64,000 bases of DNA from Mucilaginibacter limnophilus (GTDB lineage Bacteria > Bacteroidota > Bacteroidia > Sphingobacteriales > Sphingobacteriaceae), in assembly GCF_004005815.1 (NCBI RefSeq), contig NZ_SACK01000008.1, forward strand, positions 124,001-188,000, in the 5' to 3' direction. The notes under the pieces were generated by a model. That model ran no database searches. It was not told where the DNA came from and worked only from the letters and a program-made list of their open reading frames with translations. Numbering within the stretch: the stretch's first letter is position 1; each line of letters opens with the position of its first letter. Made by a program: the position numbers and the translations under genes. Shown in pieces: positions 42,730 through 51,693 of this stretch.

Positions 42730-45175
42730 ACAGATCTTCCCGATCTATAAAGTCGAAAACGATGCGATGGTCTCCGCACAAGGGAACGTGACCGTTGCCT
42801 TTGAGGTACGCCTGCCCGAACTGTTTACGCTGTCCAACGATGAGTATGTCGCTTTTCATCAGGCCTGGGTAAAAGCCGTGAAGCTGCTGCCGGTCAACAG
42901 TATCCTCCATAAGCAGGATTGGTTTGTCGAAGCGCTGTACGAACCGGTTTTTGGTGATGAATCGTTCCTGAGCCATTCGAGTGAACGCTTTTTTAACGAA
43001 CGCTCGTATCTGGCGCACCGTTGCCTGCTGATGCTGACCCAAAGACCAGCCGACTTCAGAACGGTCACCAGCAGCTCCAGCAGTCTTTTGCGCAAACACA
43101 TCACCCCGCGGGAAGCGACTTCAGCAAGACTGTTCACGGAATTTCTGGATAGCGCCGGACAGTTTAAGCGGATCCTCGAGGATAGCGGCCTGGTCGGGTT
43201 AAAACGCCTGACGAACGAGGAACTGGCAGGGACACCCGAGCAGCCGGGCATTTTGGAGCAATATTGTTTCCTGCTGCGGGCGGGCGACCGTCCTTTGCTC
43301 AAAGACATCCACCTGAAAGGCGGCCTGATGATCGGCGAGGACCATTGCCAGTTGTACACGCTTTCCGACGCGGAGGAGCTGCCGGCTTTGTGCGGGCCGA
43401 GGATCACCTACGACCAGTACAGCACGGACAAAACCAAGTTCAGTACCGGCTTTGCGAGCCCGGTGGGCGCACTGTTGAATTGCAACCATATCTATAACCA
43501 GTACCTGATCATCGAAGATACCGCCAAAACGATCAAAAAACTGGAAGCGAAAAAGTTGCGTTTACAGTCCCTTTCCGCTTATTCAAGGGAGAATGCGATC
43601 GGCAGGGATGCCACGCAGGAATTTTTGAACGAAGCGATCAGCCAGCAAAGAGCGCCGGTGAAAGCGCATTTCAATATCCTTGCCTGGACATCGGATAAAG
43701 CCGCGCTGAAGGATATGAAGAACAAGGTTAGCTCGGCCCTGGCACAGCTGGATGCACAGCCCAAACTGGAAACTGACGGCGCACCGCAGATCTGGTGGGC
43801 AGGGCTTCCGGGCAATGCCGGCGATCTGCCGGTCAATGATACGTTCGACACGTTTGCAGAACAGGCTTGCTGCTTTTTCAACCTGGAAACGAACTATCAA
43901 AGCAGCTTGTCCCCTTGTGGTATCCGTTTGGGCGACCGGCTGAGCGGCAAACCGCTGCATGTCGACCTGAGCGACGAGCCGATGAAGAATGGCATCACGA
44001 CCAATCGTAACAAGTTCATTCTGGGACCATCCGGTAGCGGCAAAAGTTTCTTTACCAACCATCTCCTGCGCAGTTATTACGAACAAGGTGCGCATGTGGT
44101 ACTGGTCGATGTCGGTCACAGTTACGAAGGACTATGCGAGTTTCTGGATGGTTATTATTTTACCTACTCGGAAGAAAAGCCCATAAGTTTCAACCCATTC
44201 TACATTGGCAAGGGCGACAAACTCGATACGGAGAAAAGGGAAAGCATCAAAGCAATGCTGCTGGCCCTGTGGAAAAAGGAGGATGAAGGCGTACAACGTT
44301 CGGAGTACATCGCCATCTCGGACGCCTTGTTTCATTATTACGAACAGCTCACGGGGTTCGCGTGCTTTGATACCTTCTACGAATTCCTTAAAGGTCCTTT
44401 TTACGAAACCATGAAGCAAAGCAAGGTCAAGGACCAGCACTTTGATATCGACAACCTGCTTTTCGTCCTGCGGCCGTATTATAAAGGAGGCGAATACGAT
44501 TATTTGCTCAACGCCCGGGAAAATCTGGACCTGCTGCACCGGCGGTTCATCGTTTTTGAACTGGATAATATCAAAGATCATCCCATTCTGTTCCCGGTCG
44601 TGACCCTGATCATTATGGAGACCTTCGTTTCCAAGATGCGCAAGCTACCAAAGGACGTCCGCAAAATGATCCTGATCGAGGAGGCCTGGAAAGCGATCGC
44701 CCGGGAAGGCATGGCCGAATACATTAAGTACCTGTTCAAGACGGTGAGAAAGTTTTTTGGTGAAGCGCTGGTGGTCACCCAGGATATTGAAGATATCATC
44801 AGTTCGCCAGTGGTAAAGCAAGCGATCATCAATAACAGTGACTGTAAAGTATTGCTGGATCAGCGCAAGTACCAGAACGATTTTCCTAAAATCCAGGCAT
44901 TGCTTGGCATCACGGACAAAGAAACCGCTTTCATTATGAGTATGAACCGTGCCAATGACGAGCGGTACCGGTACAAGGAGGTCTTTATCAGCCTTAACGG
45001 GCAATTATCGCGGGTCTACCGCACGGAAGTGAGCCGGGAAGAGTACTGGACGTACACGACCGAATCGGCAGAAAAGGCCAAAGTCAAACGCTATAAGGAA
45101 CGATATGGCGATATCCGCAAGGCCATCGCTGTCATCGTAAGGGAAGAAAGAGAAAGCAAACACACCGCGTTATGA
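42716..45175 (+). CDS. traG: Conjugation ATPase TraG (VirB4-like)
   Basis: 819 aa, the ATPase that powers the transfer channel. N-terminal half is the VirB4/CagE region (IFPIYKVENDAMVSAQGNVT onward). Walker A GPSGSGKS starts at about residue 437. Walker B follows at about 650 (KMILIEEAWKAIA). The HerA/FtsK-like end has VVTQDIEDIISSPVVKQAII and CKVLLDQRKYQND. No frame interruption. It overlaps traF (14 bp) and the lipoprotein gene (4 bp), so the operon is tightly coupled. Confidence 0.96.
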   Translation: MKNAEQIFPIYKVENDAMVSAQGNVTVAFEVRLPELFTLSNDEYVAFHQAWVKAVKLLPVNSILHKQDWFVEALYEPVFGDESFLSHSSERFFNERSYLAHRCLLMLTQRPADFRTVTSSSSSLLRKHITPREATSARLFTEFLDSAGQFKRILEDSGLVGLKRLTNEELAGTPEQPGILEQYCFLLRAGDRPLLKDIHLKGGLMIGEDHCQLYTLSDAEELPALCGPRITYDQYSTDKTKFSTGFASPVGALLNCNHIYNQYLIIEDTAKTIKKLEAKKLRLQSLSAYSRENAIGRDATQEFLNEAISQQRAPVKAHFNILAWTSDKAALKDMKNKVSSALAQLDAQPKLETDGAPQIWWAGLPGNAGDLPVNDTFDTFAEQACCFFNLETNYQSSLSPCGIRLGDRLSGKPLHVDLSDEPMKNGITTNRNKFILGPSGSGKSFFTNHLLRSYYEQGAHVVLVDVGHSYEGLCEFLDGYYFTYSEEKPISFNPFYIGKGDKLDTEKRESIKAMLLALWKKEDEGVQRSEYIAISDALFHYYEQLTGFACFDTFYEFLKGPFYETMKQSKVKDQHFDIDNLLFVLRPYYKGGEYDYLLNARENLDLLHRRFIVFELDNIKDHPILFPVVTLIIMETFVSKMRKLPKDVRKMILIEEAWKAIAREGMAEYIKYLFKTVRKFFGEALVVTQDIEDIISSPVVKQAIINNSDCKVLLDQRKYQNDFPKIQALLGITDKETAFIMSMNRANDERYRYKEVFISLNGQLSRVYRTEVSREEYWTYTTESAEKAKVKRYKERYGDIRKAIAVIVREERESKHTAL

Positions 45176-45477
45176 AAAAGCACTTCACCATCCTGCTGCC
45201 GTGCATCATTGCTGCAGCCTGCAAAACAGAACCGGACCATGACGGAACGTACATCGCCCATTTTAAAGGCCAATACTCAGTCGGCGACGATACATTGATT
45301 GTCAAAGACAGTGTTGTAACGAAACGCACAGGCTACCAAAAAATAAGAGAAGGTAAACTGCTGGCGAAGGAACACCGGGTCAAACACTGGGTCATCGGCA
45401 GCCTGGACGCACCATTCCTGAGATTTGAAGGCGAAGACCTTTTCATTGGCGAAACCATTTATAAAAAAGTACCATGA
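45172..45477 (+). CDS. Small lipoprotein within the transfer operon
   Basis: 101 aa. MKKHFTILLPCIIAAACKTE is a lipoprotein signal with Cys17 as the likely lipidated residue. The mature part is polar (GTYIAHFKGQYSVGDDTLIV, then LRFEGEDLFIGETIYKKVP) and looks like a small beta-domain. It starts within the traG stop (ATGA) and overlaps the next gene by 4 bp. The role is unknown; a lipoprotein in this place could be an envelope anchor of the pilus/channel or an entry-exclusion factor. Confidence 0.75.
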   Translation: MKKHFTILLPCIIAAACKTEPDHDGTYIAHFKGQYSVGDDTLIVKDSVVTKRTGYQKIREGKLLAKEHRVKHWVIGSLDAPFLRFEGEDLFIGETIYKKVP

Positions 45478-46145
45478 AAAAGTTGAAAATTTTATTACTC
45501 GTGGCATCGCTTTGCTGGGTCCAGCAAAGTCATGCGCAAATCGCCATTGCGGAAGCGGTCAAACTTGTGGTCAAGAAAGTGATCAAGGCCATCGATCTGA
45601 AGGTGCAGCGCCTGCAGAATCAAACCATCTGGTTGCAGAACGCCCAAAAGACCCTGGAGAACGAGCTTTCAAAATTCCGGCTCACCGAAATATCGGATTG
45701 GTCGGAAAAGCAGAAAATGATCTATGACAACTACTATCAGGAGCTGTTGAAGGTCAAGTCTGTGATCGCTTACTACCAGCGGATCAAAACGCTCAGTTTG
45801 AAACAGGTGGCCATGGTATCGGAATATCAGCGCGCCTGGCGGCTGTTTCAGTCGGATAAGCATTTTAAACCTGGGGAATTAGCGGAAATGCAACGTGTCT
45901 ACCTCGGCATACTGGAAGCCAGCGCCAGGAACCTTGATCAGATTATGCTGGTCATTCATCCGGGAAAAACGCAGATGACCGATCAGCAAAGATTGGAGAT
46001 GATCAATAAAACAGGGGACCTGCTGGACGAGAATTACAGCGACCTGAAGCAATACAATCATCAGAACATGATCCTTTCACTGCAACGCAGCAAGGACCTG
46101 ATCGAATTACGCACCATCAGACAATATTATGGAATCCATGAGTAA
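45474..46145 (+). CDS. traI: Conjugation protein TraI-like (periplasmic, coiled-coil)
   Basis: 223 aa. Signal peptide to about residue 21 (CWVQQSHAQ), then mostly helix: VQRLQNQTIWLQNAQKTLEN, LRLTEISDWSEKQKMIYDNY-like region, and a C-terminus ending LIELRTIRQYYGIHE. The family (annotated TraI in Bacteroidota elements, unrelated to the F-plasmid relaxase TraI) probably corresponds to a VirB5-like minor component. It overlaps the upstream lipoprotein gene by 4 bp and the next gene by 17 bp. Confidence 0.8.
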   Translation: MKKLKILLLVASLCWVQQSHAQIAIAEAVKLVVKKVIKAIDLKVQRLQNQTIWLQNAQKTLENELSKFRLTEISDWSEKQKMIYDNYYQELLKVKSVIAYYQRIKTLSLKQVAMVSEYQRAWRLFQSDKHFKPGELAEMQRVYLGILEASARNLDQIMLVIHPGKTQMTDQQRLEMINKTGDLLDENYSDLKQYNHQNMILSLQRSKDLIELRTIRQYYGIHE

Positions 46146-46818
46146 CATCAGTAAAAAAGCGGGCGCTTTGCGCCGCCAAAGCCGCAAACTATTGGCCTTT
46201 GCGATGGTGACGGCGGGTATGAGCGGACAGCTGGCCTTTGGCCAGACCTTCTCGGAGTGGTTCAAGCAAAAGAGCACCCAAAAGAAGTACCTGTTACAGC
46301 AGATCAGCGCTTTGCTGGTCTACCGGCAAAACGCTCAAAAGGGCTATCAGATCGCAAAAGGCGGATTGGGCAGTATCAGCGGCTATCTCGGGAGGGAATT
46401 TCAATTACACGATACTTACTATAAAAAGTTAAAGACGGCCAGTACTGCCGTCCGGAACGAGCCGAGGGTGAAAGCTATCCTGCGCTGGCAACAGGACATT
46501 ATCCACAGGATGCGTGCGCTTCATCAGGAACCGGGCCTAACGGCCGGGGAACGGCAGTATATCGGCGCAGTAGGCGCGGCGCTGCTTGGGAATTGTGAGG
46601 GGCTGCTTTACGACCTCGACGTGGTCCTCAGCGATGACAGAACGGCGATGAGCGATGAGGAACGGCTGCGGCAGATCGGCCGTTTGTACCTGGACATGCA
46701 GGAAAATTACCGGTTCGCAAGCACATTCCATCAGCAGGTCCTACTATTCAGCCGGTCGAGGCAGCATGAAATCATCGATGCAAAACAAATAAAAACGTTT
46801 TATGGGAACGATCACTAA
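46129..46818 (+). CDS. TraI-like paralogue
   Basis: 229 aa (a second ATG at 46138 is an alternative start). Signal peptide near residues 20-38 (AFAMVTAGMSGQLAFGQ). Then YLLQQISALLVYRQNAQKGY, GLGSISGYLGREFQLHDTYY, STAVRNEPRVKAILRWQQDI. It shares the GxGxIS...F.LH..Y...AVRN.PRV pattern with the next gene and is probably a secreted structural part of the transfer machine. It overlaps both neighbours, so all three are translated as a chain. Confidence 0.75.
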   Translation: MESMSNISKKAGALRRQSRKLLAFAMVTAGMSGQLAFGQTFSEWFKQKSTQKKYLLQQISALLVYRQNAQKGYQIAKGGLGSISGYLGREFQLHDTYYKKLKTASTAVRNEPRVKAILRWQQDIIHRMRALHQEPGLTAGERQYIGAVGAALLGNCEGLLYDLDVVLSDDRTAMSDEERLRQIGRLYLDMQENYRFASTFHQQVLLFSRSRQHEIIDAKQIKTFYGNDH

Positions 46819-47446
46819 ATTTCAGAAGTTCGGTCTGCTGGTTTGCGGGCTGATCAGCCTCAGCGCACCGGGGAAGGCGCAAAGCCAGGAATTGCAGCAG
46901 TTATTGCTGAACATTGAAAAGCTAACGCAATTCAAGGCGATACTTTCTGATATGAAAACAGCCTACCGTATCTATCAACAGGGTTACGGAACCATATCGA
47001 ACCTATCTAAAGGCAACTTCGATCTCCATAACGCCTACCTGACGGGTTTGATGGCCGTCAGTCCGGCGGTACGGAACAACCCACGCGTGGCACAGATCGT
47101 AGGCCAGCAGTCGGACCTGTTGAAAGAATACCGGCGTTTCGGTAACCTGTTCCGGCAGAGCGGCAGTTTCAGCCGGCAGGAGCTTTCCTATATCGACCGT
47201 GTCTTCAGCCAACTGGTCCGGCAAAGTAACGCAGCTGTTGCGGATCTTACCAATGTGATGACCGCGGGGAAACTCCGGATGTCGGATGACGACCGCCTGC
47301 GGGCGATCGACCGGCTTTTTATACAAAGCACGGAACAACTGCAGTTCCTTCGCTGGTTCAGCCGAAAGACGGCACTTCTCAGTCTTGCCCGCAGCAGGGA
47401 CCTGAATGACACCCGCACGCTGCAACGCTTATATCAACTCCATTAA
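46802..47446 (+). CDS. Second TraI-like paralogue (TerB-type annotation in related elements)
   Basis: 214 aa. Signal peptide to about residue 26 (LISLSAPGKAQ), then MKTAYRIYQQGYGTISNLSK, GNFDLHNAYLTGLMAVSPAV and RNNPRVAQIVGQQSDLLKEY. It aligns by eye with the preceding 229-aa protein across the whole length, so the two arose by duplication. I recall relatives labelled as TerB-family tellurite resistance, which I think is misleading. It follows by a 17-bp overlap and leads to traJ. Confidence 0.75.
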   Translation: MGTITKFQKFGLLVCGLISLSAPGKAQSQELQQLLLNIEKLTQFKAILSDMKTAYRIYQQGYGTISNLSKGNFDLHNAYLTGLMAVSPAVRNNPRVAQIVGQQSDLLKEYRRFGNLFRQSGSFSRQELSYIDRVFSQLVRQSNAAVADLTNVMTAGKLRMSDDDRLRAIDRLFIQSTEQLQFLRWFSRKTALLSLARSRDLNDTRTLQRLYQLH

Positions 47447-47456
47447 CCGCATTGTT

Positions 47457-48659
47457 ATGAAAAGTAAATTAATGACCAGCGTCCTGATGACGCTGACGGG
47501 GATCGCTTTACCGATACTTAGCCGGGCGGACGGCCTGGCGGACGATATCCACGGCCTGCAAGGTGTGCTCGATAAGGTCTATACAGAGATGCTGCCTTTA
47601 TGCAGCGACCTGATCGGCGTGGCGCGGGGTATCGCAGGATTCGGTGCTTTGTGGTACATCGCTGCCAGGGTCTGGCGGCACCTGGCGAATGCAGAACCTG
47701 TGGACTTTTACCCGCTATTGCGTCCTTTCGGACTCGGCATGGCTGTTTTGCTGTTCCCGACGGTGATCGCCCTGATCAACGGTGTGATGAACCCGACCGT
47801 TACGGCTACCGGCAGCATGGTTAAAAACTCCGATGCGGCAATCGCCAGGCTTTTAAAGCAGAAACAAGAAGCCGTTGAACGTACCGACGCATGGCAAATG
47901 TATGTGGGCGATGACGGCGAAGGCGACCGCGACAAGTGGTATAAATATACCCATCCGGACGATGGGAATCATAATGAAGAAGGGTTGCTAAGCGGGCTCG
48001 GAAACGACGTGAAGTTCGCCATGGACAAAGCCAGTTATAAGTTCCGGAACAGTGTCAAGCAATGGATGAGCGAAGTGCTACAAGTGGTGTTTGAAGCTGC
48101 AGCGCTTTGCATCAATACCATCCGGACGTTTTACCTGGTGGTCCTCGCTATCCTGGGGCCGCTCGTGTTCGGACTGTCGGTCTTTGATGGGTTTCATCAT
48201 ACGCTGACCAGCTGGCTGGCCAAGTACCTGAATGTCTTCCTCTGGCTGCCGGTAGCGAACATCTTCGGCAGCATCATCGGTAAAGTGCAGGAAAATATGA
48301 TCAGGCTGGACATCAGGCAGATCGACCAGGCAGGCGATACGTTTTTCAGTTCTACCGATACTGCTTACCTGATCTTTCTGCTGATCGGTATCGTCGGCTA
48401 CTTCACGGTGCCAGCAGTGGCCGGCTACATTATCCATCCCGGCGGTAACAATGCCCTGCTGAACAAGATCACCAGCCTGACCTCGATCAGTCTGACCAAC
48501 ATTGGATCAGCCACCGTTTCCGCAGGGGCAGCCGGTACGAACCGGATGGCGGCTGGCGCCACTAACATCATCCAGGCCCCGGGGCATTTCGCAGAAGGTT
48601 ACCGTTCTGCAGGCGGTGACCACCAGGCGGAAAAACTAAATGGAAACCCTAAAAAATAA
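47457..48659 (+). CDS. traJ: Conjugation protein TraJ (polytopic VirB6-like)
   Basis: 400 aa from the ATG at 47457 (MKSKLMTSVLMTLTGIALPI); upstream in-frame residues overlap the preceding gene. Signal-like N-terminus, then about 6-8 TM helices: FGALWYIAARVWRHL, LLRPFGLGMAVLLFPTVIAL, TFYLVVLAILGPLVFGLSVF, FLLIGIVGYFTVPAVAGYII. A soluble loop (residues about 130-200) is acidic and charged. The C-terminus is Ala/Gly-rich and cytosolic. This is the polytopic inner-membrane channel protein of the Bacteroidota transfer system. Confidence 0.92.
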   Translation: MKSKLMTSVLMTLTGIALPILSRADGLADDIHGLQGVLDKVYTEMLPLCSDLIGVARGIAGFGALWYIAARVWRHLANAEPVDFYPLLRPFGLGMAVLLFPTVIALINGVMNPTVTATGSMVKNSDAAIARLLKQKQEAVERTDAWQMYVGDDGEGDRDKWYKYTHPDDGNHNEEGLLSGLGNDVKFAMDKASYKFRNSVKQWMSEVLQVVFEAAALCINTIRTFYLVVLAILGPLVFGLSVFDGFHHTLTSWLAKYLNVFLWLPVANIFGSIIGKVQENMIRLDIRQIDQAGDTFFSSTDTAYLIFLLIGIVGYFTVPAVAGYIIHPGGNNALLNKITSLTSISLTNIGSATVSAGAAGTNRMAAGATNIIQAPGHFAEGYRSAGGDHQAEKLNGNPKK

Positions 48660-48664
48660 AGATC

Positions 48665-49282
48665 ATGTTTACGCACTTAAGAAACATCGAGAGCGCTTTT
48701 CAGCAGAACAAGCGGATCGTCGCGCTGGCGATCGTCACCAGTATGATGATCTCCATCACCGCCATCTGGCTTGGCTTCAGGGCCTACCAGAAAGCCAACG
48801 CACACATCTATGTGCTGGCCAATGGAAAGATACTGGATGCGGTTGCGGCGGACCGCCGCGAAAATGTACCGGTAGAAGCCCGCGATCATATCCGCATGTT
48901 CCATCATTATTTCTTTACGCTGGATCCTGACGAAAAAGTGATCGATCAAAATTTGCGTAAGGCGCTTTACCTCGCTGATGAAAGCGCCCGTAACCAATAC
49001 AACGGCCTGAAGGAAAAGAACTTCTATAACAACCTGATCTCGGGTAATATCAGCCAGCAGATCGAAGTGGACAGTGTGCAGCTGGACATGGAGCGTTACC
49101 CTTACTTTTTCAAGTGCTTTGCCACAGAGAAACTGATCAGGGCGACGTCAACCATCCAAAAGCTGCTCGTTACCCAGGGCTACCTGCGCAACGTCAGCCG
49201 GTCGGATAATAACCCGCACGGTTTCCTGATCGAAAAATGGGAAACATTGGCAAATCGCGACACCGTTATCAGCCGGCCATGA
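48665..49282 (+). CDS. traK: Conjugation protein TraK (VirB8-like)
   Basis: 205 aa. HLRNIESAFQQNKRIVALAI at the N-terminus, one TM helix at residues about 18-38, then a periplasmic domain with IYVLANGKILDAVAADRREN and VEARDHIRMFHHYFFTLDPD, which mark the TraK family. It folds like VirB8 and helps assemble the channel. Its stop overlaps the next start by 4 bp (ATGA). Confidence 0.95.
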   Translation: MFTHLRNIESAFQQNKRIVALAIVTSMMISITAIWLGFRAYQKANAHIYVLANGKILDAVAADRRENVPVEARDHIRMFHHYFFTLDPDEKVIDQNLRKALYLADESARNQYNGLKEKNFYNNLISGNISQQIEVDSVQLDMERYPYFFKCFATEKLIRATSTIQKLLVTQGYLRNVSRSDNNPHGFLIEKWETLANRDTVISRP

Positions 49283-49506
49283 TACGCACACTCATCGACA
49301 AACTGAACCGCTGGTACAACTCAAGGGACAGCTGGGTACAGCTCGGCGTACTGTCCGGCTTCTGCCTCACTTCCCTGGTGCTGCTGTGGCTGGCCATCCG
49401 CTACATCCAATTTGACGTAAGGAGCTACAATACCAAGGTGCCGGCCTACATCGGACGACCCTCAGGCCCCGAATTTAAAGACAGTACAAAACATCAAAAA
49501 CAATAG
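49279..49506 (+). CDS. TraL-position small membrane protein
   Basis: 75 aa from the ATG at 49279 (MIRTLIDKLNRWYNSRDSWV); the longer frame from 49237 overlaps traK. One TM helix at about residues 22-42 (LGVLSGFCLTSLVLLWLAIR). A short tail ends KDSTKHQKQ. It holds the traL place between traK and traM in Bacteroidota operons. It starts in the traK stop and ends 2 bp before traM, so translation is coupled. Confidence 0.75.
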   Translation: MIRTLIDKLNRWYNSRDSWVQLGVLSGFCLTSLVLLWLAIRYIQFDVRSYNTKVPAYIGRPSGPEFKDSTKHQKQ

Positions 49507-49508
49507 AT

Positions 49509-50528
49509 ATGGAAAAGCAACGAAAATTCTACCTGGTATTACCACTGCTGGTATTACCATTCCTGACGATGGCCTTCTGGGCTTTGGGCGGCGGCAAGGG
49601 CGGACGGGACACGGCTGTCTACGGAAAAGGCCTGGACACCGACCTGCCGGAGGCACAATTCGGGGACAAAGAAAAAAATGATAAGCTCGCGGTCTACCAG
49701 GCGGCGCAGCGTGATTCGGCAAGGGATGGGATCAGCCCGGCCTTTCTCCATGCCATCGGCTTAGCCGGTGATTCTGCCAACCATACGGCACAGGTGACGA
49801 CCACTGATGAACAGGCACAGCAGCTCCAGAACAAGCTCGCTGCGCTCAACCGCCAGATCGGTCAACCGCAATCCGAACCTGCTCCGGCGTATGATGAACC
49901 CGAACCCGCGCAGGTCAGGCGGCTTAACAGGCTAATGGAGCAGGCCGGCCACAACGGCGGTGCCGACGACCCCGAGCTCAGGCAGTTGGACAAGATGCTG
50001 GATAAATTACAAGCCATTCAGAATCCCGCTACAGTAGCGCCGGTCAAAGCCGCTCCGGAAGCTTCGACACCTTTCCGCACGATCCCTGCGCTCATTGATG
50101 GCAAACAAAAGATCGCAAATGGCGCTGCAGTGAAAATGAAGCTCAATGATTCGGTAAGGATCAAGGGACAACTCCTGCCGCGTGGGCAAGTACTGTTCGG
50201 AACGGCGCAGATCGCGAACCAGCGCTTACTGGTACAGATCAAAAATATCCGTTCCGGAATACAGATCATCCCCGTTGACCTGACGGTCTTCAGCGAAGAT
50301 GGTATGCCGGGCATTCCAGCACCTGAAGCGGAGTTAAGCGGGATCACGGCAAGCAATGCCGACCAGACCCTGCAAAGCATGCAGATCATGAGCATGGACC
50401 AGTCACTGGGCGCACAAGCAGCGGCGGGCGGGATCAACGCGGCCAAGGACCTTTTCAGCAAAAAGGTGAAAAAGATCAAAGTGAAATTAATGGACGCCTA
50501 TCCGGTTCTGCTGAAAATCAACAAGTGA
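49509..50528 (+). CDS. traM: Conjugation protein TraM (VirB10-like)
   Basis: 339 aa. N-terminal TM (residues about 8-25, LVLPLLVLPFLTMAFWALGG), a Pro/Gln-rich linker (QPQSEPAPAYDEPEPAQ) as expected for VirB10, and a periplasmic C-terminal domain with KIANGAAVKMKLNDSVRIKG, GQVLFGTAQIANQRLLVQIK and GINAAKDLFSKKVKKIKVKL. This matches the TraM family of Bacteroidota elements. The gene is usually followed by traN, which is missing here. Confidence 0.93.
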   Translation: MEKQRKFYLVLPLLVLPFLTMAFWALGGGKGGRDTAVYGKGLDTDLPEAQFGDKEKNDKLAVYQAAQRDSARDGISPAFLHAIGLAGDSANHTAQVTTTDEQAQQLQNKLAALNRQIGQPQSEPAPAYDEPEPAQVRRLNRLMEQAGHNGGADDPELRQLDKMLDKLQAIQNPATVAPVKAAPEASTPFRTIPALIDGKQKIANGAAVKMKLNDSVRIKGQLLPRGQVLFGTAQIANQRLLVQIKNIRSGIQIIPVDLTVFSEDGMPGIPAPEAELSGITASNADQTLQSMQIMSMDQSLGAQAAAGGINAAKDLFSKKVKKIKVKLMDAYPVLLKINK

Positions 50529-50598
50529 TATGGAGCAGGCCGCGGGTTCCCCTGCGGCGAAAAGAAGACATGAACAAGTACTATTAAATCAAAAAGTT

Positions 50599-51363
50599 AT
50601 GAATACACAAAATGCAGAATTTCTGAAGAAAAGCTTACTGAACCTGGGGTTCGGAGAGAAGCTGAACACGGAACTGGACGAGAAGATCGGCGCTAAGGTC
50701 CCGGAGTTTCACCTGAACACGCAACACGAGTTCAATGGCCGGCAGGTGGACTATCAACTACATTTCAAAGCCGGCGACAACAATGAAATGTATTTTTTCA
50801 ATAAATACGATGCTTCGCTTAAGAATGAAAAAAATGAACAGGTCAGCCAATCTTTCTACATCAATAAGGGCAACGGGATCACGGCCAAGGAAGCGTTCAA
50901 CCTGATGGAAGGCCGCGCGGTACACAAGCAGTTGTACAGCCAGGACGGTGAAAAATATACCGCCTGGCTTAAGCTGGATAAAGAGAACCTTACCGAAGGC
51001 GGCAATATGAAATTCCGGTCCTGGAACGAGAACTATGGCTATAAGCCTGAAGAAGTACTTGCCGGGAAAGGTATCAGGGAAATGAACAGCGACCAGGGCC
51101 GTGACAATCTATTACGTTCTTTAAAGAAGGGGAATGCACAGCAGATCACCGTCGAACGCGACGGCAAGGAAAGCAAATATTTCATCACGGCCAACCCGCA
51201 ATTTAAAACGGTAGATCTGTTTGATCCGCAAATGAAAAAGATCAGGCGGGAAGAATTGTTAAAGCCGGAGACGTCCAACAGTAAAACGCAAAAGCAAGCC
51301 GCACAGCAAAAGGAGGAGCTGCCTGCAAAAAAGCAAACCAGAAAACATAAGCAAGCAGTTTAA
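50599..51363 (+). CDS. DUF3945-like protein at the end of the transfer operon
   Basis: 254 aa from the ATG at 50599 (MNTQNAEFLKKSLLNLGFGE); a longer frame starts at 50530. ITAKEAFNLMEGRAVHKQLY, TAWLKLDKENLTEGGNMKFR, NYGYKPEEVLAGKGIREMNS, NAQQITVERDGKE and KYFITANPQFKTVDLFDPQM form the recognisable DUF3945 repeat block. The tail is Lys-rich (KKQTRKHKQAV). Related proteins occur on Bacteroidota mobile elements; a DNA- or transfer-associated role is assumed. It takes the place where traN is normally found. Confidence 0.75.
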   Translation: MNTQNAEFLKKSLLNLGFGEKLNTELDEKIGAKVPEFHLNTQHEFNGRQVDYQLHFKAGDNNEMYFFNKYDASLKNEKNEQVSQSFYINKGNGITAKEAFNLMEGRAVHKQLYSQDGEKYTAWLKLDKENLTEGGNMKFRSWNENYGYKPEEVLAGKGIREMNSDQGRDNLLRSLKKGNAQQITVERDGKESKYFITANPQFKTVDLFDPQMKKIRREELLKPETSNSKTQKQAAQQKEELPAKKQTRKHKQAV

Positions 51364-51365
51364 AA

Positions 51366-51395
51366 GGAAGCGGGGCCGCCCCCCGCTTCCTTTTT
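51366..51395 (+). terminator. Rho-independent terminator of the transfer operon
   Basis: GGAAGCGGGG (51366-51375) and CCCCGCTTCC (51381-51390) are perfect 10-bp arms with a 5-base loop, followed by TTTTT (51391-51395). It sits 2 bp after the final stop codon. Confidence 0.95.
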
Positions 51396-51693
51396 AATAA
51401 TAAATCACTTAGCTCTCGCTGCAAGGGATTTTTAACCTAAGTAATATGATTCAAGAAATACCCAGGCTTATAAAAATGTCTTCTTATTCACGATAGTAAC
51501 AGGACAGATAAGTTTTTAGAAATGATACCCTGTAACCTAAGTTGCCCAACTATATAGCTAGCATCCAGGCTTGTTATAAGAGAACGCAAAGGAAACGTAT
51601 TTTTTGAAATCAGGGGATTCCAGGCCTACTAAACCCGAACAGTGTTACTTGGTTAACAACTGCCCGCGGTTTATATTTACCTTATCAACTATA

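Noticed and set aside
51433-51542. TAACCTAAGT repeated exactly 100 bp apart after the transfer operon
   Set aside because: A 10-bp match in AT-rich DNA is weak evidence for an att site; no partner was found at the other end of the element.
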